NCBI GenBank assembly: GCA_012960475.1
Contig: DUBE01000035.1
Location: 1 to 64,000 of the forward strand
Direction: 5' to 3'
DNA: 64,000 bases
DNA from: Planctomycetota bacterium
GTDB taxonomy: Bacteria; Planctomycetota; UBA1135; GCA-002686595
Shown here: one piece after another, positions 46,595-53,888 of the stretch
Position numbering within the stretch: position 1 is the first letter of the stretch
Layout: every line of letters begins with the position of its first letter
The notes under the pieces: model-generated
Told to the model about the DNA's origin: nothing
What the model saw: the letters and a program-made list of their open reading frames with translations, nothing else
Databases searched by the model: none
Position numbers and translations under genes: made by a program

Positions 46595-46627
46595 ACACAG
46601 ACGCCCCGCAGAACGGGGCGTCTGTGT
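46595..46627 (-). terminator. Strong terminator hairpin after the sigma factor gene
   Basis: A perfect 14-base inverted repeat (46595-46608, 46614-46627; core ACGCCCCG/CGGGGCGT) with a 5-base loop, between the 3' end of the sigma factor gene and the start of the GT-C-like gene. The minus strand continues with a short T stretch (TTTCTG). It is the cleanest terminator in the window and should end the argS-apt-sigma transcript. Confidence 0.8.
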
Positions 46628-46663
46628 GGTCAGCCTAGCAAGGCTGGCGAAGCGATTGCAGCG

Positions 46664-47578
46664 CTATCCCAGCAGTGTGTTTGTCTTCCCATCGAGCAGG
46701 CCCTTGAGGCGACTCATCACGTTGCTGTGGATCTGGCAGACGCGGCTCTCGGTCAGAGATAGCATCTCGCCGATCTCGCGCATGGTGTGCCCCACGCGGT
46801 AATACTGTTCTACGATGAAGCGTTCCTTGTGGGTCAAGGAGCGAGTCATGTAGAGCATCAAGTCGTTCTTCTTGAGTTCGTCCATGGGGTCGATAGAGGT
46901 CTTGTCCTCAAGCACATCGACCTTTTCGAGGGAACTGTCGTCGTCCCGGTCCTCCCAGCGATCCGAGAGGGAGTACATGGACTTGGCGGTGGCCTTGCCG
47001 ATCTCTACGGCCAGCTCCACATGGTTCATGTCCAGGGCGTCTGCCAACTCGGCGTGGGTTGGCTCACGGCCGTATTCGCCGGTCAGGCGTTGCAGAGTCT
47101 TGTCGATCTTGCTGGCCTTGAGGCGTACGAGACGGGGTACCCAGTCCTGGGAGCGTAGCTGGTCCAGGATCGAGCCGCGAATACGAGTCGTGCAGTAGGT
47201 CTTGAACTTGATGCCGCGATCGGGATCAAAGCCACGGATCGCGTCCATCAGGCCGAAGAGGCCGGCGGAGATCAGATCGTCCGCTTCGATGGACTTGGGC
47301 AGGGTCTGCAGAAGACGCTCGGCGATGTACTTGACCAGCGGGTAGTGGCGTTCCATCAGGATATTGCGAACGCGTTCGAGGTCCTGCTTGTTTTCCGTTT
47401 CCCGGGCGCAGCTATAGAGTGCCCAGAGATCCTCGGTGACAACTTCCTCAATTGATCCTTTTAGGATCTCCTGGGCTTCCCTGATTGCTTTGGCCTTGGC
47501 CTTGGGCGACAGGGGTGGTTTTGGCTCGTAGGTGGTTCGGCTGCCCTGGGGGCTGATTGTGGTTTTGGATGTGCTCAT
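46664..47578 (-). CDS. RNA polymerase sigma factor, FliA/WhiG type
   Basis: A 304-residue sigma-70-family factor. Region 2 is clear (LISAGLFGLMDAIRGFDPDRG, FKTYCTTRIRGSILDQLR, DWVPR, about 105-160), region 3 follows (REPTHAELADALDM), and region 4 ends the protein (LTHKERFIVEQYY, TMREIGEML, SESRVCQIH-like). The DWVPR and LDQLR motifs place it in the FliA/WhiG subfamily, which controls flagellar genes or, in other bacteria, development and surface programmes. The N-terminus is longer than usual, with about 70 extra charged residues. No flagellar gene or anti-sigma factor is nearby. It lies 42 bases after apt. Confidence 0.9.
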   Translation of the reverse strand: MSTSKTTISPQGSRTTYEPKPPLSPKAKAKAIREAQEILKGSIEEVVTEDLWALYSCARETENKQDLERVRNILMERHYPLVKYIAERLLQTLPKSIEADDLISAGLFGLMDAIRGFDPDRGIKFKTYCTTRIRGSILDQLRSQDWVPRLVRLKASKIDKTLQRLTGEYGREPTHAELADALDMNHVELAVEIGKATAKSMYSLSDRWEDRDDDSSLEKVDVLEDKTSIDPMDELKKNDLMLYMTRSLTHKERFIVEQYYRVGHTMREIGEMLSLTESRVCQIHSNVMSRLKGLLDGKTNTLLG

Positions 47579-47620
47579 TATATTCTCTCTACTCTCGGTC
47601 TCTTCTTGGGATATGTCCCC

Positions 47621-48124
47621 TCAGTATTTCTTCAATGTGTGGCAAGGCACGTCCAACTTCTTGTTTCCTTCCAGGAAGCCGAGCTCGATGGCGAAGCAGC
47701 AGGCGATGGGGTCGCCTCCTACGCGGCGCACGAGCTTGAGGCTGGCCGCCATGGTGCCGCCGGTGGCGAGCAGGTCATCCACCATCAAGATACGCTTCCC
47801 ATCGGCGGCATCTAGGTGGATCTCGATTGTGTCGGTGCCATACTCCAGTTCATAGCTCTCTGAGGCAGTTTTCCATGGGAGCTTTCCCGGTTTACGAATT
47901 GGGATGAAGCCCTTGCCCACGTGCACTGCTAACGCCGTCCCAAAAATGAAACCTCGTGATTCGATGCCGCAGATCAAGTCGTAGGACTCTGGGTCCACCA
48001 TTTGGGCCATGCCTTCGATCGATTGGCGCAGGCCCGCAGCATCTTTCAGAAGCGGTGTGATGTCCTTGAAGATGATTCCCGGTTTGGGGAAATCAGGCAC
48101 ATCGCGGATCAGGGAGTCGATCAA
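47621..48124 (-). CDS. apt: Adenine phosphoribosyltransferase
   Basis: A 167-residue APRT that joins adenine and PRPP to AMP in purine salvage. Family motifs are all present: FPKPGIIFKDITPLL, ESRGFIFGTALA, RKPGKLPW, SYELEYGTD and the PRPP loop VDDLLATGGT (about 115-124). No in-frame ATG precedes the conserved start; the TTG at 48124 gives the usual N-terminus (LIDSLIRDVPDFP) and is my choice. It lies between argS and the sigma factor gene, all leftward. Confidence 0.93.
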   Translation of the reverse strand: MIDSLIRDVPDFPKPGIIFKDITPLLKDAAGLRQSIEGMAQMVDPESYDLICGIESRGFIFGTALAVHVGKGFIPIRKPGKLPWKTASESYELEYGTDTIEIHLDAADGKRILMVDDLLATGGTMAASLKLVRRVGGDPIACCFAIELGFLEGNKKLDVPCHTLKKY

Positions 48125-48227
48125 GGTTCTGCTTTTGGCGTCGGATGAGAGGGGTGCTGCCCGGGCATGGGTACACTAGGTCACCTTGTCTCATCGGAGG
48201 CAAGCGGGTGGGCCTTGAACATAGCCT

Positions 48228-49928
48228 CTACATTTCTGTAGGGGCTGGAACCCCCAAGATCCCTAACCCGTTGCTGACAACTACTTTACAGCTGTTTGCG
48301 AGGGCTAGACGGGCGCTTGTGACTCCTTCTTCCTGTCCCAGAACGCGACGCTGTGCAATCCAGGAATTGATCATGCGCGAGAGGCCCAGAAGATACTGGG
48401 TCAGGAGGCTCGGCTCGGCCTCAGCGGCGGCCCGCACGAGCACGTTGGGGTAGCGCCCCAATTCCAGGATCAAGGTCGAGTCCTCAGCCACAGCCTCAAA
48501 GTCGCATTTTCCGGAGCCTTCCCCCGCGGCTGCAGCTTTGCGCCCAATCGACGACAGCCGCGCGTGGGTGTACTGCACATAGGGACCTGTGTCCCCCTCA
48601 AACGCCAGGACCTCTTCCCACGTGAAGGCGATGTCCTTGACTCGCTCGCGTTTGAGATCGTTGAATACCACTGCGCCCATGCCGATCATCTCGCCCACGG
48701 CTTCGGGGTTGGTCAGATTGACGTTTTTCTCTTTGATGATCTCCGTCGCCCGGCGCGAGGCCTCGTCAAGCACATCCTGCAAGAAGACCACCTTGCCATG
48801 CCGCGTGCTCATGCGTCCCTCGGGCAGACGCACCATGCCGAAGTCGATGTGTTCCATGCGCGGCTCCCATTCAAGCCCCATGCGGTCGAGCACGTGCTTG
48901 AGCTGGCGGAAGTGCAGTCGTTGGTCGCCGCCTACCACATATAGGCAGCGCTCGAAGGAGTAGAGCTCCCAGCGGTGGAAGACCGCGGCCAGATCCCGGG
49001 TGGCGTAGAGGGTTGTGCCATCAGTCTTGCGCAGGATGCATGGGGGCAGGTTTTCTCCGAACTGTTTGAGGCTGACCACCAGCGCTCCTTCGGATTCTTC
49101 GGTGATGCCAGTGTCTACGACACGCTGGACGGTTTGGTCCAGGTAGGACTCGTAGAAGGCCTCTCCGCGCACTTCGTCAAAGGTCACGCCCAATCGCGCG
49201 TAGACCCTGTCGAACTCACTTAGGGACAAGGCCGTCATCTTGCGCCAGACAGCTCGTACGGGTCCGTCCACGCCACTTTCTAGTTCCCGGAATGCTGCTG
49301 CCGCGGCCTCTTTGAGGGTCGGATCGGCCTCCTCTTCCTCGTGATAGCGTACATACAGTTTGAGCAGGGCGGGAATTGGGTCGTTATCCAGATCCACTTC
49401 CTCGCCCCAGCGATCCAAGGCCGCGATCAACTTGCCGAATTGGCTGCCCCAGTCCCCTATGTGGTTGATGCCGACCGTGGTGTAGCCCAGGGCATCGTGC
49501 AGGCGCTGAATCGCCGCGCCGATCACCGTCGAGCGAAGGTGTCCCACGCTCATAGGCTTGGCGATGTTCGGAGAGGAGAGGTCAATCACAATCGTCTTGC
49601 CGGCGCCCTCTTGGCTGTGCCCAAAGGTGTCCCCCGCTTTCAGGATCGATTCGATGACCGATCTGGCCAGAATGGGTCGGTCGATGCGAAAATTCAGGTA
49701 GGGACCCGTGGCCTGCACCTCGATGCCCTCAAGTCTCTTGGCCAGACCCTCTGCGAGTTCCTGTGCGATTTTCGGTGGCGCCTTGCGCAGGGTCTTGGCC
49801 AAAGGAAAGCAGGGGAAGGCAAAGTCCCCGAGTTCCGGATTGCGCGGAGTCTCGAGCTTCAGGTCTTCCCGGGCCAGGCTGGTTTCCTGAGCCAGGGCGG
49901 TGAGAATCGCATCGGTGAAGGCTTGCAT
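48228..49928 (-). CDS. argS: Arginyl-tRNA synthetase
   Basis: A 566-residue class Ia synthetase that charges tRNA-Arg. It has the N-terminal tRNA-binding (Arg_tRNA_synt_N) domain (1-85), the HIGH-type signature VGHLRST in SPNIAKPMSVGHLR, the KMSK-like region GRMSTRHGK, and the DALR anticodon domain at the end (LGILGVPAP). The length matches the bacterial norm. The ATG at 49928 begins MQAFTDAIL; an in-frame start further upstream adds a Pro-rich extension without family resemblance. The ABC-F gene lies 115 bases upstream, on the same strand. Confidence 0.95.
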   Translation of the reverse strand: MQAFTDAILTALAQETSLAREDLKLETPRNPELGDFAFPCFPLAKTLRKAPPKIAQELAEGLAKRLEGIEVQATGPYLNFRIDRPILARSVIESILKAGDTFGHSQEGAGKTIVIDLSSPNIAKPMSVGHLRSTVIGAAIQRLHDALGYTTVGINHIGDWGSQFGKLIAALDRWGEEVDLDNDPIPALLKLYVRYHEEEEADPTLKEAAAAAFRELESGVDGPVRAVWRKMTALSLSEFDRVYARLGVTFDEVRGEAFYESYLDQTVQRVVDTGITEESEGALVVSLKQFGENLPPCILRKTDGTTLYATRDLAAVFHRWELYSFERCLYVVGGDQRLHFRQLKHVLDRMGLEWEPRMEHIDFGMVRLPEGRMSTRHGKVVFLQDVLDEASRRATEIIKEKNVNLTNPEAVGEMIGMGAVVFNDLKRERVKDIAFTWEEVLAFEGDTGPYVQYTHARLSSIGRKAAAAGEGSGKCDFEAVAEDSTLILELGRYPNVLVRAAAEAEPSLLTQYLLGLSRMINSWIAQRRVLGQEEGVTSARLALANSCKVVVSNGLGILGVPAPTEM

Positions 49929-50043
49929 GCTGGGCGGTTCCGTGAAGAGGTCCCAGATGGTCGGGACTGAGTGGTCAGGATAGCGACCGGGCGGGTCGGG
50001 GGCCCAAGGCTCAGGCGGCAAAAGTCGAGTAGTGCTTCCGCTC

Positions 50044-51966
50044 CTAGGCGAAGCTCTCCCATTCTTCGTTGGCTTTTTGCAGTTCCTGTTCCACCTCTGC
50101 TATTCGGTACTGGGTATCTCGAAGCTTCTCGCCGCTGGAGTAGACATCTTTCTCGGTCAGGGCCTTGTTGAGTTCTGCGAGTTTGCTTTCGAGCTTCATG
50201 ATGCGCGCCTCGATCTTTGCGAGCTTCCAGGGGTTGGACTTCTTGCGGAGTTTCCTGGGCGCGGCCTGCCTGTCGGCCTTGCGGCTGGTCGCCTTGGCCT
50301 TGGTTTCTTCTCGCTTGCGCACAACATTCGCAATTCGCGTTTTCTGGGCGTTGTTCGCCTCAAGCTCGTCTTGCTTGGCCGCGCGCCAGGCGCTGTAGTT
50401 GCCTTCGTATTCAAGCACGCAGTTGTCGTGCACCTCCCAGGTGTGGCTAGTCAATCCATCGAGAAACTCGCGATCATGGGAGATGCAGATGATGGCCCCT
50501 TGAAACCTCCCGAGCATCTCTTCAAGGGCCGTGCGCCCCGCCAGATCCAGGTGGTTGGTGGGTTCGTCCATGGCCAGCCAACTGGGCTTGGTCAGCACCA
50601 TCAGGGCCAAAGCCATGCGCGCTCGTTCGCCGCCGGAGAGCGTGCTGATCTCCTTGTCCACCCCTTCACCACGGAATAGGAACATGGCCAGGTGACTGCG
50701 GATCTCCAGGTCCGTCATCTTTGGATAATGACGCAAGATCTCGCTAAAGGGCGTGCTGTCCGAGCGCAGATGGCTTGTGTCCTGGTCGAAGTAAGCGCAC
50801 TCTTCCCCGTGCCCACGCACTACCTCGCCGGCCAAAGGCGCCATGACTCCGGCCATGATCTTCAAGAGCGTCGTCTTGCCGGATCCGTTGCTTCCAATCA
50901 AGCCGATGCGCTGGCCCCGGCCAAGGCGCAGGTTGACCTGGGACAACAGCACATTGTCACCATATCCCGCTTTGATGTGCTCAAGGCCCAGGACCTTTTC
51001 TCCACCCCTGGCAGCCTCCGGGGGATTGATGATCGGTCGGCGTACATCGTGGTGCGGTCGTTCCAAGCGCGTGATATGTCCAAGTTTCTTGAGCCGTCCT
51101 TTCGCCTCTGCCGTGCGCTGGGAGCCCATGTGCTTCTTGATGAAGCTCTCTTCCCTGCGCAGCATTTCGCGCTGCTGCTCATAGGCCTTCAGGTTGGTCT
51201 CGTAGCGTTCAGCTTTGAGGTCAACATACCTGGCGTAGTTGCCAGGGAAGGAATTCAACTGTCCAAACTCCAATTCCAGGATGCGCTCCACCGAGTTGGT
51301 CAAGAGCCGCCGGTCGTGGGATACAACCAGAATCGCGCTGTGAATTTCGCGCAGGTACTTCTCAAGCCACTCAATGCCTTCCAAGTCCAAATGGTTGGTT
51401 GGTTCGTCGAGCAACAACAAATCGCCTCCCCCCACCAGAGCGCGGGCCAGGCTGACCCGGTTCTGCTCGCCCCCTGACAAGGTCTTGGCCTTGCGATCCC
51501 AAAGACCCTTGGCCAGTCCGATGCCGGAAAGAACTTTTTCAACCTTGTGCTCCAGGTCCCAGCCGTCGAGGGTTTCCATCTCGCCGGTCAAGCGGTCGTG
51601 TTCGCGCATCAAGCGTTCGAGTTCAATGCCGGTGGCGGAGCCCATTTTCTCTCCCACATACTCCAAATCCATCCCTACTTGTCGTGCCGCGTCGAGACCG
51701 CTCTCCACATGTGCACGCACCACCTCATCGGGCTCAAAAACTGGCCGTTGGGGCACAAAGGACATGCGCGCTCCCTTGCGGATCACTACGCGCCCCCAAT
51801 CCGGCGTTTCCTCCCCGGTGATCATGTGGAAGAGGGTTGTCTTCCCTCCGCCGTTGCGACCGACGATGCCCACCTTCTGACCCGGGTTGATTGACAGGGA
51901 TGTGCCGCGCAGCACCTCCTGGGGTCCAAAGTGCTTCTTGAGGTCTTCGAGAATCAACAGTGACAT
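50044..51966 (-). CDS. ABC-F type ATPase
   Basis: A 640-residue protein with two ABC nucleotide-binding domains and no membrane helices, the ABC-F layout. Walker A motifs are GRNGGGKTT (36-44) and GSNGSGKTT, signatures are LSGGEQNR and LSGGERAR, and both LLDEPTNHLDL-type Walker B motifs are complete. A linker of about 85 residues joins the domains and a basic coiled coil (about 545-640) ends the protein, as in Uup. Members bind the ribosome E site and act on translation or resistance. Its position before argS fits a translation role. It resembles Uup/YheS more than EttA, but this is not certain. Confidence 0.93.
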   Translation of the reverse strand: MSLLILEDLKKHFGPQEVLRGTSLSINPGQKVGIVGRNGGGKTTLFHMITGEETPDWGRVVIRKGARMSFVPQRPVFEPDEVVRAHVESGLDAARQVGMDLEYVGEKMGSATGIELERLMREHDRLTGEMETLDGWDLEHKVEKVLSGIGLAKGLWDRKAKTLSGGEQNRVSLARALVGGGDLLLLDEPTNHLDLEGIEWLEKYLREIHSAILVVSHDRRLLTNSVERILELEFGQLNSFPGNYARYVDLKAERYETNLKAYEQQREMLRREESFIKKHMGSQRTAEAKGRLKKLGHITRLERPHHDVRRPIINPPEAARGGEKVLGLEHIKAGYGDNVLLSQVNLRLGRGQRIGLIGSNGSGKTTLLKIMAGVMAPLAGEVVRGHGEECAYFDQDTSHLRSDSTPFSEILRHYPKMTDLEIRSHLAMFLFRGEGVDKEISTLSGGERARMALALMVLTKPSWLAMDEPTNHLDLAGRTALEEMLGRFQGAIICISHDREFLDGLTSHTWEVHDNCVLEYEGNYSAWRAAKQDELEANNAQKTRIANVVRKREETKAKATSRKADRQAAPRKLRKKSNPWKLAKIEARIMKLESKLAELNKALTEKDVYSSGEKLRDTQYRIAEVEQELQKANEEWESFA

Positions 51967-51996
51967 GGCCAGGGCTCCAAGAGGAAGCCGAGCAGT

Positions 51997-52962
51997 CTAC
52001 TGATCTTCGCTCCCAGCAGTGTCGTCGGGTTGGTCCCCATATCCCATTCGATAGAGATCTGCCTCGGCGGCGATGGTGCCAAAGGCGGCCCAGGCTCCCC
52101 GTTCGGCCACCAGGGCCAGGGCTGCGCGGGCGCCACGGGTGTCTCCGCCCATTTGGGTGCGCCAGGCCGCGACCCCGTAGGCTACGGTGGCGTCAGCGAT
52201 ACCATCATGGCTGGCTTCGAGGACTTTGGCCACGGAGCCTCGGCCGCTCATCAAGAGACACAGATCTCGATAGGACCGGTTCTCCAACACGATCCAACTG
52301 GATTCCACAGGCCTCAAGGTTTCCGCCGCTGCGCCAAAGTTGCCAGTCAGGCGCTGGGCATGGGCCAGCCAGTAGCGTGTGGCCACTTCCATGTCCTGGT
52401 TGGGGCAGCGTTCGAGGCACATGGTCCAGATCTTGGTTGCTTCATCCACCCTTCCTTGAAGGTGCAAGCTCAAGGCCCAGTGATAGAGAATGTTGGTGTG
52501 GTCGGTGCTGCGCGGCAGGTTGTATTCGTTGGGGGCTCCGTCCGGTTCGAGCTCGTCGGAATGACTCGATGCCCGTTGCCAGGCCATAGAGAGGTCTTTT
52601 TCAGCTCGTACAAACTCCCGCAGGGTGATCCAGCGGTGACCCCGGTGGCGCAGGAGGCGATAGGAATTGGCGTGCTCTTCCAGGGCGCTTGTGTACCAAT
52701 CGAGCGCATCTCGGTAGCGGCCCAGGTAGGCCAGTCGCCTGCCGACCCAGATCGCGTTGGCTTCGGTTGGGTCGCTTGCGTGTTGACGCCGGGCCTCGGC
52801 CAATCTGGATTCCATGCGCTGGGCCCTGTCGGGTGAGAGCTCAGGGCGCAGGAGTTCACGGCCCAACAGAGACGTGCCTTCCTGAAGGGTGTTGTTGGGA
52901 GCAATGCAAGCGCTCATTCCCAGGAGAGTCAGCAGAATCCAGTGAGTGGCGACAGAACGCAT
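51997..52962 (-). CDS. TPR-like lipoprotein
   Basis: A 321-residue protein starting at the ATG at 52962. The N-terminus has a hydrophobic segment ending in GMSAC, a near-lipobox. The rest is helical with TPR-like spacing (ANAIWVGRRLAYLGRYRDALDWY, LYHWALSLHLQGRVDEATKIW, YWLAHAQRLTGNFGAAAETL). It has no catalytic motif. The start is divergent from pyrK with 73 bases between them. A role in binding or organising envelope proteins is the usual guess for this class. Confidence 0.8.
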   Translation of the reverse strand: MRSVATHWILLTLLGMSACIAPNNTLQEGTSLLGRELLRPELSPDRAQRMESRLAEARRQHASDPTEANAIWVGRRLAYLGRYRDALDWYTSALEEHANSYRLLRHRGHRWITLREFVRAEKDLSMAWQRASSHSDELEPDGAPNEYNLPRSTDHTNILYHWALSLHLQGRVDEATKIWTMCLERCPNQDMEVATRYWLAHAQRLTGNFGAAAETLRPVESSWIVLENRSYRDLCLLMSGRGSVAKVLEASHDGIADATVAYGVAAWRTQMGGDTRGARAALALVAERGAWAAFGTIAAEADLYRMGYGDQPDDTAGSEDQ

Positions 52963-53035
52963 GCCCAATAGATTAGTCGGGATCTCGCCGATGTGTTCCT
53001 CTGAGTCCGGTTCGTTCTGTTTACAATTCTCATCC

Positions 53036-53884
53036 ATGGCCGGCCCTTCCCCCGACACCCGCAGTCAGCGCGCCAAAGTGGTCTCGATCCGTCCCTCGGG
53101 CAGTGATGGGGTCGTCCTGACTGTGCGGCCCTTCATGACTTTTGGCCGTTTGGATGCCGGACGGTTCTTCATGTTGCGTGGGGATGAGGAGTCTTCGCCT
53201 GCGATTCCGCGGCCCTTTTCCCTCTATCGCCAGGGCGACAGCGGCAACCTTGAGTTCCTGATCAAGGTGATTGGTCCGGGCACCGAGGCTCTGGCCCAGA
53301 GTCGGGTGGGCGAGGAGATTGTGATGATCGGCCCCCTCGGCCGTGGCTGGCCTGAACTAACGCAGGACGGCAAGCCTCTGATCATGTTGGCCGGTGGAAT
53401 TGGCTCAGCGCCTTTCTATATCGCCCTGCAGCAAGCTCTTGCGGGCACGGATCAAAGGCCAGCTGTTGATCCCGGCCAATTGCATCTGATCTATGGGGGC
53501 CGCAATAAGGGCCTGCTTTATGACATCGAGAAGTTCGAAGAACTGGGCATTGCGGTTACCCCCTGCACCGATGACGGCAGCTTCGGATTCCATGGGAATG
53601 TGGTCCAGGCTTTGGAAGATCACTGGAGGCAGTCGCGCTTTCCCAGTGAGGTGCGCTTGTGGACCTGTGGCCCGGAACCCATGATGCGCGCAGTGGTCAA
53701 GGTCGCCGAAGACCGTGACCTGCAGTGCTGGTTTTCCTTGGAGACCTACATGGGTTGCGGAGTGGGAATCTGCAACGGGTGTGCGGTGCTCACCTGCAAG
53801 GAAGGATCCCTTGGGTCTTGGCCAGTGGCCAAATGTTGCGTGGATGGCCCGGTGTTTGCGGCCCGCGACGTGCAATTGACCTGA
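53036..53884 (+). CDS. pyrK: PyrK-like flavin/iron-sulfur reductase
   Basis: A 282-residue member of the dihydroorotate dehydrogenase electron-transfer family. FAD-binding RPFSLYR (around 57-63), NAD(P)-binding AGGIGSAPFYIAL, and a C-terminal [2Fe-2S] site, C-x4-C-x2-C (CGVGICNGC) with a final Cys in AKCCVDGP, are all present. In PyrK-containing bacteria it passes electrons from pyrimidine synthesis (PyrD) to NAD+. No pyrD is adjacent, so another oxidoreductase partner is possible. The ATG at 53036 starts MAGPSPDT. Confidence 0.85.
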   Translation: MAGPSPDTRSQRAKVVSIRPSGSDGVVLTVRPFMTFGRLDAGRFFMLRGDEESSPAIPRPFSLYRQGDSGNLEFLIKVIGPGTEALAQSRVGEEIVMIGPLGRGWPELTQDGKPLIMLAGGIGSAPFYIALQQALAGTDQRPAVDPGQLHLIYGGRNKGLLYDIEKFEELGIAVTPCTDDGSFGFHGNVVQALEDHWRQSRFPSEVRLWTCGPEPMMRAVVKVAEDRDLQCWFSLETYMGCGVGICNGCAVLTCKEGSLGSWPVAKCCVDGPVFAARDVQLT

Positions 53885-53888
53885 ATCC

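Noticed and set aside
47577-47582. TATAAT on the minus strand at the sigma factor start
   Set aside because: It overlaps the ATG itself, so it cannot drive this gene as a normal promoter; most likely chance.
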